A stretch of 64,000 nucleotides of DNA from Myxococcus dinghuensis (GCF_024198235.1 NZ_JAKCFB010000010.1:186001-250000); one strand, 5' to 3'; shown: positions 37,340-46,244, counted from the first letter of the stretch. Notes: a model not told the origin generated them from the sequence alone. Translations and numbers: made by a program.

Positions 37340-38122
37340 TTATCGCCGGAAGAGGGCGGGGAAGACGCGCGGGGCCTTCTTCTTGCGCACGCAGTGGATG
37401 TCCGCGCTCATGTAGCAGGCGGAGAAGGCCCGGCGACGCAGCCCGGGGCGTCCCCGTCCGGAGCGGTGCCACAGGTGGTTGTGGACCAGGATGACCTCTC
37501 CCGCGACGGCGGGGAGGGGCAGGGCGCGGCGCTCGGCGTCCCCCGCCTCCACGGCGTCCGGGGGGATGACGCCCCCCAGCTCCGTCACCAGCCCACCCCA
37601 GTGGCTGCCGGGGACGACCTCCAGGCAACCGCCGTCCATGGGCGCGTCGTCGAGCGCGGTCCACAACTGGAGCTCCGGCTCGCGCGTGAGGCCCCACAGC
37701 CGGCCCCCGTCCTGGTGCCAGGGCAGGTTGCTGCCTCCCGCCTGGCCCTTGTGGAAGAGGATGGCGCGGTAGAGCACGATGTCGCCGGGGATGCGCGCGC
37801 GCACGACGCGCTCGAACAGCGGGTTCTCCATCCACGCCAGGAAGCGTGGGTCCTTCTCCAGCTTCTCCAGCTTGCGGTAGTCGAGCGAGGGCCCCTGCCA
37901 CCCGAGCCCCAGCGGCGCGTCCTCGTAGCGCCCCGTGGTGGCGTCCGGCTGGAAGAACATGCCGGGATACACCACCCGGCCGAGCATGAGGTCATCCGCC
38001 CGCTCGCGCAGCGCCTCCAGCCCCGCGTCGTCCAGGACCCGGCCCAGGCGGGCATAGCCGTGCTCGACATAATGCGCGAGCACCGCGGCGACATCGATGT
38101 GACGGGCTTCCTCGCGGAGCAT
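37340..38122 (-). CDS. Phytanoyl-CoA dioxygenase (PhyH) family protein
   Basis: A 260-residue Fe(II)/2-oxoglutarate-dependent dioxygenase of the PhyH family. The iron-binding HxD is His136-Gln-Asp138 in NLPWHQDGG, and the distal His is His219 in HNHLWHRSGRG. An Arg-rich segment just after it is positioned to bind 2-oxoglutarate. 'MDGGCLEVVPGSHWGG' is the usual strand-turn of this family. Members hydroxylate diverse small molecules, often in secondary metabolism; the substrate here is unknown. It is convergent with the histidine kinase (11-base gap) and divergent from the alpha/beta hydrolase. Confidence 0.88.
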   Translation of the reverse strand: MLREEARHIDVAAVLAHYVEHGYARLGRVLDDAGLEALRERADDLMLGRVVYPGMFFQPDATTGRYEDAPLGLGWQGPSLDYRKLEKLEKDPRFLAWMENPLFERVVRARIPGDIVLYRAILFHKGQAGGSNLPWHQDGGRLWGLTREPELQLWTALDDAPMDGGCLEVVPGSHWGGLVTELGGVIPPDAVEAGDAERRALPLPAVAGEVILVHNHLWHRSGRGRPGLRRRAFSACYMSADIHCVRKKKAPRVFPALFRR

Positions 38123-38241
38123 GGCCCCTCATACCCCGCCCGCCACGTCACGGGGAGCGCTCCGTCACCTCGTCCCGGAGGCCCGAATGTCCGAACGCAC
38201 ACCTTGCGCGTCCGGCGGGTGCGCCTCATGGTGAGGGTCGC

Positions 38242-39216
38242 ATGCCCTATCGTCGCACCACGCGTTTCGTCGTCGCCCCGGATGGAACCCGGGTGGCCTG
38301 GCATACGCACACCGGAGACCTGCGGGAGGAGTCCGCGGACGGGACGCTGCGTGCCCGGCCCACGGTGCTCCTGAGCAACGGCATCGGCACGTCGGAGAAC
38401 TTCTGGCGCCACATCGTCGCCAGCCTCGAGCAGGACCACCGGGTGGTGCACTGGAACTACCGGGGCCACGGCGGCAGCGAGGTCTCCCGGAGCGGCCATT
38501 ACGGCATCCCCGTCCACGTGGACGACCTGGAGCGCATCACGGAGGAGGTGATGGCACAGGGGGACGGCAGGCCTCCGCACCACATCGCCTTCTCCATGGG
38601 CGTGCGGGTGCTGCTGGAGCTGTATCGCCGCCGGCCGGACCTGGTGCCCGCGATGACGCTCATCGCCGGGACACCCGGCGCCCCGGGCTCCGGCGAGGGC
38701 GCGCCCTTGTCGGGCCGGGCCCTGCTGTCCACCGCGCGCAACGTCTTCCGCCTCACCACGCCCGCGCTGCCCGTGGCCGCGCCCGTGGCGCGCGCGGTGA
38801 TGGCCAGCCGCTTCGCCTATCCCATGGCGCGCGCGGTGGGGGCCCTGCGCGCCCGCGCGCCCCGGCCCGACATCGACGAGTTCCTGTACGCGCTGCGGAC
38901 GATGAGCCCCCAGGCCTACTGGTTCACCCTCCGGGGCCTGGCCGAGGGACACGCCTGGGACGTGCTGCCCCGGATCGCCGTGCCCGTCCTCATCATCGCC
39001 GCGCGCGACGACATCCTCGTCCCGCTCGGGGAGATGGTGCGCATGCGCCGGGCGCTGCCACATGCCCAGTGGCTCCAGGTGGATGACGCCGGCCATGCGG
39101 GCTTGCTGGAGGCGGGCACGGAGATCGCTGACGCGGTGCGCTCATTCTTGGTGCTGCACGGATTCGAAGGGGTGGGCGAGGGTGCGCGGACCGCGCGGCC
39201 TTCGGCGCCTCCCTGA
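38242..39216 (+). CDS. Alpha/beta hydrolase
   Basis: A 324-residue alpha/beta-hydrolase-fold protein. The oxyanion region 'VLLSNGIGTSENFW', then 'WNYRGHGGSE', and the nucleophile elbow AFSMGVR (Ser118) are seen. The usual GxSxG has Ala at its first Gly position. The acid is Asp256 or Asp257 (AARDDILVPL) and the His is His285 (DDAGHAGLL). The C-terminus is Arg/Ala-rich. The enzyme probably cleaves an ester or an activated acyl compound; the substrate is not evident. The GC-rich gap before it (38123-38241) is shared with the divergent dioxygenase gene. Confidence 0.85.
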   Translation: MPYRRTTRFVVAPDGTRVAWHTHTGDLREESADGTLRARPTVLLSNGIGTSENFWRHIVASLEQDHRVVHWNYRGHGGSEVSRSGHYGIPVHVDDLERITEEVMAQGDGRPPHHIAFSMGVRVLLELYRRRPDLVPAMTLIAGTPGAPGSGEGAPLSGRALLSTARNVFRLTTPALPVAAPVARAVMASRFAYPMARAVGALRARAPRPDIDEFLYALRTMSPQAYWFTLRGLAEGHAWDVLPRIAVPVLIIAARDDILVPLGEMVRMRRALPHAQWLQVDDAGHAGLLEAGTEIADAVRSFLVLHGFEGVGEGARTARPSAPP

Positions 39217-39223
39217 GTCCGCG

Positions 39224-39241
39224 TTTGTCATCTGTTTGACA
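39224..39241 (+). promoter_or_regulatory. Direct repeat TTTGTCA/TTTGACA upstream of two-component genes
   Basis: TTTGTCA at 39224-39230 and TTTGACA at 39235-39241 have starts 11 bases apart, about one helical turn. The second overlaps a TTGACA -35-like hexamer. Winged-helix OmpR/PhoB-type regulators usually bind 11-base direct repeats, and the next gene encodes such a regulator, so autoregulation is plausible (inference). Confidence 0.4.
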
Positions 39242-39294
39242 CTGACAAGGTCGCGAAGGGCATGGAAAGCTCGGCCCGCAGGGGGGCTGTGCGC

Positions 39295-39981
39295 ATGAGG
39301 CTATTGCTCGTCGAGGACGAGGAGAAGATGGTGAGCCTGCTCCAGCGGGGGCTGGCGGAAGAGGGGCACTCCGTCGACGTCTGCGCCACGGGGGGCGCGG
39401 CGCTCGAGCGGGGGCTCCAGGATGGCTATGACGTCATCGTCCTCGACTGGGCGCTGCCCGGCGTGGACGGCGTCACGCTCCTCAAGCACTGGCGGGCCGG
39501 CGGGGTCCGCACGCCCGTGCTCATGCTCACCGCGCGGGGCACCACGCCGGAGAAGGTCACCGGCCTGCGGGCGGGCGCGGACGACTACCTCGTGAAGCCC
39601 TTCGACTTCGAGGAGCTGCTCGCGCGGCTCGAGGCGCTGGCCCGCCGTGGCGAGGCGGAGGACGGCCCGGTGCGTCTGGGCGCGCTGGTGTTGGATCCAC
39701 GGCGCCGCGTGCTGCGGCGGGGCGGACGCGAGGAGCCGCTGACGTCGCGCGAGTTCGCGCTCTTCTCCGCCCTGGCTCGCTTCCCGGGTGAGGCGCAGGT
39801 GCGCTCGCGCCTCCTCACCCAGGCGTGGGGGCCGGACTTCGACGGCAACGGCAACGTGTTGGACGTCTACGTGGGCTACCTGCGCACGAAGCTGGAGCGG
39901 CTGGAGGTGACGGACGTCTCCATCCGCTCCGTGCGGGGCGTGGGGTACAAGCTGGCGGTGAGCGGGGACGCGCCCCAGTGA
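39295..39981 (+). CDS. OmpR/PhoB-family response regulator
   Basis: A 228-residue regulator. The receiver domain (residues 1-115) has acidic residues Glu7/Asp8, the phospho-acceptor Asp51 (VIVLDWALPG), Thr79 and Lys101 (YLVKPF), so it looks fully competent. The C-terminal winged-helix DNA-binding domain (about 130-222) carries 'LTSREFALFSALARFPGEAQVRSRLL' and 'VLDVYVGYLRTKLE ... RSVRGVGYKL', the standard OmpR signature. ATG 39295 gives the canonical MRLLLVEDEE start; an in-frame ATG 33 bases earlier lacks this. The following kinase overlaps by four bases (GTGA), so the two are a cognate pair. The pair is convergent with the copper-oxidase cluster. Confidence 0.93.
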   Translation: MRLLLVEDEEKMVSLLQRGLAEEGHSVDVCATGGAALERGLQDGYDVIVLDWALPGVDGVTLLKHWRAGGVRTPVLMLTARGTTPEKVTGLRAGADDYLVKPFDFEELLARLEALARRGEAEDGPVRLGALVLDPRRRVLRRGGREEPLTSREFALFSALARFPGEAQVRSRLLTQAWGPDFDGNGNVLDVYVGYLRTKLERLEVTDVSIRSVRGVGYKLAVSGDAPQ

Positions 39982-41384
39982 CGCTGGCGCGCCGGCTGTG
40001 GTTGCTGGGCGCGCTGGTGCCCGCCCTCGCCGCGTTCGTGGCGCTGTCCATGGCGGGGCAGCTCTTCCGTTACGACCTGGAGCGCTCGTTGGATCGCGCG
40101 CTGCTCGCGCAGGCCGCGGTGGAGAGCGTCAGCCTCTTCGACGGGCCCGGGCAGAAGGTCCATTTGCACATGGCGGTGTCGCCGCTGGTGGAGCAGGTCC
40201 GGCCCTTCGCGCCGCACGGCTACCTGCACGGCCCGGACGGCGAGCTCGTGGTCCGCTATCCACCCGGCCCCGCGCAGGGCGACCCGCTGGCCGTGGAGCG
40301 GCACGTCCCCGGGGAGCCGGGCGGTGAGCCCGTGCTGATGACACACCACCTGCCGGGCGGGGGGCGCTGGCGCGAGGTGCTGGTGAACGTGCGCTCGCCG
40401 CATGGGGAGCGCTACGTGCTGCGCCTCGCCGCGTCGCTGGGGCAGGTGGACGCGTCGGTGCTGACGTATCACCGCATGGCCTTCGCCCTGGCCGCGCTCT
40501 TGGGGGGCGCGCTGCTGGTGGTCCAGACGCAGCAGGCGCGGCGGCTCGCGAAGCGGTTGAGCGCCATCACCGTGCACCTGGGCCAGCTGCGCGAGGGCGA
40601 CTTCTCTCGCGCGCCGGTCGAGGACGCGGAGGCGGACGAGATTGGCCAGTTGCGGGCGGTGCTGGCGGACGCGACGGAGCGGCTGCGGGGCGCACGCGCC
40701 TCGCAGGAGCGGCTCATCGCGGGCGCGGCGCACGAGCTGCGCACGCCGTTGACGCTGATGCGCACCAGCATGGACCTGGCGCTGCGGAGGGACCGGAGCC
40801 CGGAGGAGCTGCGCGCGAGCCTGCTGGAGGCGCGTGGCGAGGTGGACCGGCTCGCCGTGCTCGCGGGCAACATGCTGGACCTGGCCGTGGCGGGGCGGGG
40901 CGCGTGGGACCGGAAGAAGGGCGACCTCACGGTGCTGGTCACCCAGTCGGTGGAGGGGGCTCGCGCGGAGGCCGAGCGACGGGGGCTGCTCATCCGCCTG
41001 GAGTCGACCGGGGCCGCGGAGGCGCACTTCGACGCGGGCGCCCTCCGGCAGGCCATGGACAACCTGCTGTCCAACGCCCTCAAGTTCTCGCCCGCGGGCA
41101 GCGAGGTCGTCGTGCGCGTGTCCCGCGAGGGCGGCCGCCATCAGGTGCGCGTGGCCGACACGGGGCCCGGCATCCCCATCCCCGAGCGCGAGGCCGTGTT
41201 CGAGCCCTTCCACCGGGTGCTCGGGACGCTGCACACGCCGGGGACGGGGCTGGGGCTCGCCATCGTCCGCGAGGTGGCGGAGCAGCATGGCGGTCGGGCC
41301 TATGTGGCGCCGGGCCCGGAGGGCACCGGCACGGAGGTCGTCCTCGAGGTGCCCGCCTCCGAGCCGGCGGAGCGCTCAGGGTGA
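39978..41384 (+). CDS. Membrane sensor histidine kinase, partner of the OmpR-type regulator
   Basis: A 468-residue kinase with transmembrane helices at about residues 8-27 and 165-185 enclosing a periplasmic sensor domain, then HAMP (about 187-240) and HisKA with His252 (AAHELRTPL). The HATPase domain has N box (MDNLLSNALKFS), G1 DTGPGI and G2 GTGLGLAI. The sensor domain contains several His and Met residues (VHLHMAVSP, HGYLHG, MTHHLP), which could bind a metal such as copper; this is inferred. The GTG start overlaps the regulator stop. Its 3' end overlaps that of the convergent cytochrome/binding-protein gene by nine bases. Confidence 0.9.
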   Translation: MTLARRLWLLGALVPALAAFVALSMAGQLFRYDLERSLDRALLAQAAVESVSLFDGPGQKVHLHMAVSPLVEQVRPFAPHGYLHGPDGELVVRYPPGPAQGDPLAVERHVPGEPGGEPVLMTHHLPGGGRWREVLVNVRSPHGERYVLRLAASLGQVDASVLTYHRMAFALAALLGGALLVVQTQQARRLAKRLSAITVHLGQLREGDFSRAPVEDAEADEIGQLRAVLADATERLRGARASQERLIAGAAHELRTPLTLMRTSMDLALRRDRSPEELRASLLEARGEVDRLAVLAGNMLDLAVAGRGAWDRKKGDLTVLVTQSVEGARAEAERRGLLIRLESTGAAEAHFDAGALRQAMDNLLSNALKFSPAGSEVVVRVSREGGRHQVRVADTGPGIPIPEREAVFEPFHRVLGTLHTPGTGLGLAIVREVAEQHGGRAYVAPGPEGTGTEVVLEVPASEPAERSG

Positions 41385-43136
41385 GAGTGGAATCCAGTCG
41401 GACGCGGCGGTGAGCTGTCCGGTGGTGGCGTCGAGCGCGGCCAACTGGCCTCCCTGGACACCCACGCGGCGGTTGACGCCGAAGGTGACGGGAGGGGAGA
41501 CGCCGGTGTCGAAGTCCCGCAGGGCCTCGAGCTGCTGGACGAGCCCCGCGCGGGTGACCTCGGCGCCGGTCCGGGTGAGCGCTTCGACGAGCACGCGCGC
41601 CGCGGCATAGGCCCCCAACTGGAACCCCATGTGGCTCGGCTGCAGCCGATGCTTCTCCATGAAGTCCGCGAACGCCTTCAGGTCGGGCGCGTGGGGCCCC
41701 AACCCCGCGGGATAGAGGAACCGGACGCGGTGCGCGGACGCGCCCACGACCTCCGGGATGGCGAGGCTCGCGGGCGCGAGCACCGGCACCGCGAGGCCCT
41801 TCGCCTCCAGGGCGCGGAGCAGCATGGCCAGTCCCTCCGGGGAGCCCGCGTACAACACCGCCGGGGGCGCCGTCGTGGCCGCGTGGTGGAGGAAGGTCTC
41901 CAGGTCCCATGCGGCTCGTGCCGCATGCGCTTCACCGGGCTGGGGCGGAGCCGGCGCCGGGTGCGTCGAGGGGGGCCGGGTGTCCCCCGCCCGTGGCGCC
42001 GCGTCCTCGACGGTGAGGCGCAGCTCGCGGGGCACGGCGAGCTCCCGCCTCCCGGTCTCGTCGCGCACCGCGTCCACCCACGCGCCCGCGGCGTCGTGGC
42101 CCACGTGCGCGACCACCAGCGGGTTGCGCCGCAGCTCGGTCTCCCGCGTACGGGCCAGCCACTGCACGGCGAGCCGTGCCAGGGCGGGCTCGTCCGGATA
42201 GAGGAAGAACACGGGGCTGTCCTCCGCGCTGGTTCCGCCACGCAGCGCGAGCGGGAGCACCAGGGGCGCGCCCTCGCGGCTCAGCAAGGCGTCGGAGGGG
42301 AGGGGGCCCTGACGGACGCTGGCGGCGAGCGCGAGCACGCCTCGGTCCAGCAGTCGCGCCGTGGCGTCCGTCCGTCCGGCCTCCGGCTGGGATGGGTGCG
42401 CGAGCAGCTCCGCGTCGTCCTCGACCACCAGCGCCAGCTTGCGCCGGAAGACGCCGCCGCTGGCGTTCACGTCCTCGAACACCGCGCGCACGACGGCGGC
42501 GACGTCCTTGCCCAGGGGGCCCAGCCGGCCGGTGAGCGGCAACGCCGCGCCGACGGTGAGCGTGGTGGAGGAGACGCCAGGGTCGGGGTGCTCTCCCAAC
42601 TGGTCCAGGTACGCGAACAGCTCCTCCTGTTCGACGGGGGTGAGCGTGTAGCGGGGCATGGTGACGCCCAGCGCGCGGCCGCTGGAGGACACGCCTTCCG
42701 TCACCGCGCGCACCAGGGTGGCGCGGGTGTACGCGGGGCGGGAGCGGTCCTCCAGCTCCCCCACCGCGCGGGTCCGCGAGTGGCCGAGCGCCCCCGGGGT
42801 GATGTCGGGGACCTCCACGCCTCCTTCCCGGCTCCCGCGTCCGGAAGGCCCGTGGCAACGGGAGCACGCCGCCACCGCGCCGCTCATCTCCACGCGCTCC
42901 GGCGCGAGGTAGCCCAGGAGCGGGGTGTCGCGGACGCTCAGGCCCCGTTGGAAGAGGCTCCGACCGCGCCGCGCCGCCGCCGGGTCGGACGGCACGGGTG
43001 GTGCTTCGGTCCGCTTGCAGGCGGAGAGTCCCAGCACCATCGCGAACAGCACGCTCCAGGCCCACCGGGGCAGGAGACCCGGAGCGGCCGTCTCTCGCTT
43101 CGGCGTCGCGGTGCGCACGGTGCTACCTGGGGTCAT
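41376..43136 (-). CDS. Lipoprotein fusing cytochrome c to an ABC-type solute-binding domain
   Basis: A 586-residue lipoprotein (lipobox LSAC, Cys40). Residues 50-175 are a class I cytochrome c with CSRCH at 91-95 and a Met axial-ligand candidate in VTMPRYTL (about residue 158). Residues 190-580 are a Peripla_BP_6/LivK-like leucine-binding-type domain ('TLTVGAALPLTGRLGPLGKDVAAVVRAVFEDVNASGG', 'GFQLGAYAAARVLVEAL'). No ABC permease or ATPase genes accompany it. The ABC-type domain is thus probably used for sensing or docking, not for import. ATG 43136 overlaps the SCO gene by 14 bases; a GTG at 43118 is an alternative. Confidence 0.85.
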   Translation of the reverse strand: MTPGSTVRTATPKRETAAPGLLPRWAWSVLFAMVLGLSACKRTEAPPVPSDPAAARRGRSLFQRGLSVRDTPLLGYLAPERVEMSGAVAACSRCHGPSGRGSREGGVEVPDITPGALGHSRTRAVGELEDRSRPAYTRATLVRAVTEGVSSSGRALGVTMPRYTLTPVEQEELFAYLDQLGEHPDPGVSSTTLTVGAALPLTGRLGPLGKDVAAVVRAVFEDVNASGGVFRRKLALVVEDDAELLAHPSQPEAGRTDATARLLDRGVLALAASVRQGPLPSDALLSREGAPLVLPLALRGGTSAEDSPVFFLYPDEPALARLAVQWLARTRETELRRNPLVVAHVGHDAAGAWVDAVRDETGRRELAVPRELRLTVEDAAPRAGDTRPPSTHPAPAPPQPGEAHAARAAWDLETFLHHAATTAPPAVLYAGSPEGLAMLLRALEAKGLAVPVLAPASLAIPEVVGASAHRVRFLYPAGLGPHAPDLKAFADFMEKHRLQPSHMGFQLGAYAAARVLVEALTRTGAEVTRAGLVQQLEALRDFDTGVSPPVTFGVNRRVGVQGGQLAALDATTGQLTAASDWIPLSP

Positions 43137-44259
43137 TCAGGTGCTCGACGGCGTAGACGATGTTCTCCACGCGGGCCATCGCCGGAGACTTCACCCACAT
43201 GCCCGTCGTCGCGTCACCGATGAGGAGCGTGGTGTTGTGGGCGTTGGGGTCGTCCACGTAGCCGCCGAGCTTCTTCAGCACGAGGGTGATGTTCTCGCGT
43301 GCCCCCGTGAGGAAGAACCAGCCGGACCTGACGCCCATCTTCTTCGTGAAGGTGCCCAGGCTCTTGGGCGTGTCGTTGGCGGGGTCCACGGAGAGGGTGA
43401 TCATGGTGATGTCCTTGCCCACGCGCTCTCCGAGCTGCGCCTGCACCTCCGCGAGGTGCTTGGTGATGGGCGAGCAGGCGCCCTTGCAGGAGGTGAAGGC
43501 GAAGTTGATGAGCACCTTGCGTCCCCGCACCAGGTCCTCGTAGAAGCGGTGCGTCTTGCCGTGCTGATCCACCAGCTCCGTGTTGGTGAAGTATTTGGCC
43601 GCGGCGGCGTCCTGGGTCGCCACGTCACCCTCCAGGCTCCCCAGTTCGGAAGGGGCCTTCGAGGCGGCCTGCGCCTCGCGGATGGCGGTGAGGATGGTGG
43701 AGGGGCTGCCGAGCCCGTCCACGCGCTGCCAGTGGTTCGCCACGGCGTTGCCCACCAGCACGGTGGGGCGATGGGCCTCCTTGTCGGGCACGTAGCCGCC
43801 GAGCGCCACCAGCGCCTCCTTCACCCGGGCGGGCTCGCCCGTGAGGAAGGACCAGTCCGGTCCGGGCTTGAAGGGCTCCGCGAACTTCGCCATGCGGTCG
43901 GGGGTGTCGTTGGCCACGTCCAGGGTGATGGAGATGAAGCGCACGCCGCTCTTCGCGCCCAGGTCCTTCTGTACGCGCGCCATCGTCGCCGTCATCGGCG
44001 AGCAGATGGTCTTGCAGCGGGTGAAGATGAAGTTGATGGCCACCGTGTGGCCGCGGACGAGGTCCGTCCACAGCTTCACCTTGCGGCCCGTCTGGTCCAC
44101 CAGCTCCACGTCCGGGACCTCCACGTCCAGCGAGGGCGCGGGCGCGCCGCGGGGCGCGGGGGGCGGGACGACCGCCTCCTGGGCGGACGAGGCCGACGCG
44201 AGGGCGACGACCAGGGAGCACAGGAGGGGACGCAGCGCTTGCGCGCGGAGGGCGTTCAT
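43123..44259 (-). CDS. Tandem SCO1/SenC copper-chaperone protein
   Basis: A 378-residue exported protein (signal peptide about residues 1-26) with two complete SCO1/SenC thioredoxin-like domains. Each has a CxxxC copper site: Cys82/Cys86 (TRCKTICSP) with His163 downstream, and Cys258/Cys262 (TSCKGACSP) with His341. The spacing from CxxxC to His is nearly the same in both (77 and 79 residues), which shows an internal duplication. SCO proteins deliver copper to CuA of cytochrome oxidase or act as thiol redox proteins. Its start overlaps the beta-propeller stop (ATGA). No other SCO gene is in this window. Confidence 0.9.
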   Translation of the reverse strand: MNALRAQALRPLLCSLVVALASASSAQEAVVPPPAPRGAPAPSLDVEVPDVELVDQTGRKVKLWTDLVRGHTVAINFIFTRCKTICSPMTATMARVQKDLGAKSGVRFISITLDVANDTPDRMAKFAEPFKPGPDWSFLTGEPARVKEALVALGGYVPDKEAHRPTVLVGNAVANHWQRVDGLGSPSTILTAIREAQAASKAPSELGSLEGDVATQDAAAAKYFTNTELVDQHGKTHRFYEDLVRGRKVLINFAFTSCKGACSPITKHLAEVQAQLGERVGKDITMITLSVDPANDTPKSLGTFTKKMGVRSGWFFLTGARENITLVLKKLGGYVDDPNAHNTTLLIGDATTGMWVKSPAMARVENIVYAVEHLNDPR

Positions 44260-46244
44260 CGGCGGACCTCGGGAGCGGAGATGGCGGTCGGGGTGGCGGC
44301 CTCCGCCACGCCCAGGGTGAAGTGGGGCAGGCGGCCCAGGTCGATGTTGCGGCTCTCCACGCCCAGCACGAACTTGTACTGGCCGGGCGAGGGCGGCGTG
44401 AAGTCCACCTCGAACAGGCCCTGGCCCAGCGCGCGAGGCTCGGTGCGCGACTGCCAGGTGCCGGGCGTCTTGAACAGGAGGACCCGCACCTCCTCCGGCT
44501 GGACGGGAGGGGCGTCGAAGCCCGGGGTGACCTCGAGCTTGAAGCGCAGCGGCGTGGACACGCCCGCGGTGAGGATGACCTTGGGGTCGAACTCCGGCGT
44601 CAGCGTCAGCGGACGCTTCTTGCTGAGCGACGCGTCCTCCGGAACGCCGCCCACCTTCCACTCCGCGCAGATGATGGCGCGCGGGTTGTCGAGCAGGAAC
44701 TGGACGTCGTAGACGCCGTTCTCCCGCACCGTGGTGCCCGCGGTGTACACGCCCGGCTCCACCTCGCGCAGCGAGCGGTCCAGCACCAGCACGGCGCGCG
44801 GCTCGCGGCCGTAGTTCAGGTGCGTCCCACGGGGCGCCATCATGCCCTCCTGGTAGAGGTAGAGCGCGCGGTCCGCGGCGCCCGCGACGATGACGCCGTT
44901 GCCCTCCGGCAGCGCGGCGATGGGGTCGGAGCGGCCGGGGATGCGGCCCTCGGCCGGGGGCCGCTGGCCCATGGTGACCTGCACCACGGAGGGCGTCCCG
45001 GCTCCCTCCAGCGTCCGCAGCTCCACCAGCGAGACACGCCCGCTGGTGGTGTTGCGCACGTAGGCGAAGGCGTCGGTGAAGACGACGGTGTCCGGCTCGG
45101 AGAAGCCGGTGAGCGTGTGGGCCACCTGTCCGCGCGCGGCGTCCAGGATGTCCACGGTGCCGGACTTCGGGTGGAGCAGGAAGGCCCAGCGCCCCGTGCG
45201 GTCGAAGCGCAGCGCGCCCAGCCCGTCCTTCACGGAGATGCGCTGGGTGACCTCGCGGCGCTGCGGGTCCACCACCAGCACCTCGTTCGTCTTGGGCTGC
45301 GCGAGGAAGACGGCGCGGGCCACGGCGCTCCACGCGATGTCGCCCGCGCCCGCGCCCACCTTCACCGTCCCGAGCACGTCGCGCGAGGTGACGTCCACCG
45401 CGGTGAGCACGTCCGCTTCCGTGCTGGTGAGCCAGGCGGTGCGGCCCTCGTCGGCGAAGGCCACCTCGTGACGGCCCGCGCCCACCTCCAGGGCCTCCAG
45501 CTCGGAGTGGCTGGTGGTGTCGAGGACGCTGACGGTGCCATCCGCGTCGTTGCTCACCCACGCGGTGCGCCCGTCCGGCGCGAGGGCGATGCGGCCCGGC
45601 TGCTTGCCCACGGGAATCGTCCGGGTGGCGAGGAAGCGCTCCAGGTCCACCACGGACACGGAGTTGCCGGAGGACACGGTGACGTAGAGCGACGTGCGGT
45701 CCTTCGTGAGCACCCAGTCCTCCGCCGACCCACCCACGGAGACCAGGCTGTGCAGCTTCGTGCGGTCGAAGGCGATCTGCGGGTTGATGACGGAGATGGA
45801 CTGGTCGTGGTTGAGCGTGAGGAACCAGTAGCTGTTGAGGTCCACCTCCGCCCGGGCGGACAGCAGGCCGCCCAGGTAGGTCTTCACGCGCGCCTTGCAG
45901 GCCGCGTCGTCCATGGGGCCATCGCCCGGCCCGCGCAGGGACATCCACCCCAGCGTGCGGCGGCCCTGCAGCGGCGCGCCCGTCTTCGCGTCCGTGAGCG
46001 CGAAGCGCGCGGTGCCCTGGAGCGGCGCGCCCCGCGTGGCCTCGCGTTGACGCGGGTTCAGCGTCAGGTCGAAGGCCACGGACACTCCCTCGCGCTCGAC
46101 GGTGACGGGCTTCGCGACGATGGGCGCGGGTGGGGGCTCCGCGGGCGCTTCGGGGGCCTCTCCGGGGAGCCAGCGCGAACCGACGGCGGCGAGGACGCCC
46201 AGGGATGCGAGTGCGAGGGTGGCGAGCAGGAGGCGCTGGCGCAT
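44256..46244 (-). CDS. Exported YVTN-type beta-propeller protein
   Basis: A 662-residue exported protein, with a signal peptide or anchor at about residues 3-22. Residues 130-460 hold YVTN/NHL-like propeller blades: 'YLGGLLSARAEVDLNSYWFLTLNHDQSISVIN', 'SLYVTVSSGNSVSVVDLERF', 'GRIALAPDGRTAWVSNDADGTVSVLDT', 'GRTAWLTSTEADVLTAVDVT', 'VFLAQPKTNEVLVVD', 'WAFLLHPKSGTVDILD'. The first and last 150 residues are beta-sandwich-like. Such propellers bind redox partners or metals in periplasmic oxidase systems. It lies between the copper oxidase and the tandem SCO gene and is coupled to the latter by ATGA. ATG 46244 is chosen for its signal sequence; the frame is open 45 bases further up. Confidence 0.82.
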   Translation of the reverse strand: MRQRLLLATLALASLGVLAAVGSRWLPGEAPEAPAEPPPAPIVAKPVTVEREGVSVAFDLTLNPRQREATRGAPLQGTARFALTDAKTGAPLQGRRTLGWMSLRGPGDGPMDDAACKARVKTYLGGLLSARAEVDLNSYWFLTLNHDQSISVINPQIAFDRTKLHSLVSVGGSAEDWVLTKDRTSLYVTVSSGNSVSVVDLERFLATRTIPVGKQPGRIALAPDGRTAWVSNDADGTVSVLDTTSHSELEALEVGAGRHEVAFADEGRTAWLTSTEADVLTAVDVTSRDVLGTVKVGAGAGDIAWSAVARAVFLAQPKTNEVLVVDPQRREVTQRISVKDGLGALRFDRTGRWAFLLHPKSGTVDILDAARGQVAHTLTGFSEPDTVVFTDAFAYVRNTTSGRVSLVELRTLEGAGTPSVVQVTMGQRPPAEGRIPGRSDPIAALPEGNGVIVAGAADRALYLYQEGMMAPRGTHLNYGREPRAVLVLDRSLREVEPGVYTAGTTVRENGVYDVQFLLDNPRAIICAEWKVGGVPEDASLSKKRPLTLTPEFDPKVILTAGVSTPLRFKLEVTPGFDAPPVQPEEVRVLLFKTPGTWQSRTEPRALGQGLFEVDFTPPSPGQYKFVLGVESRNIDLGRLPHFTLGVAEAATPTAISAPEVRR

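Noticed and set aside
35130-37901. 923-residue minus-strand frame opposite the histidine kinase
   Set aside because: No recognisable domain; kinase motifs are all on the plus strand.
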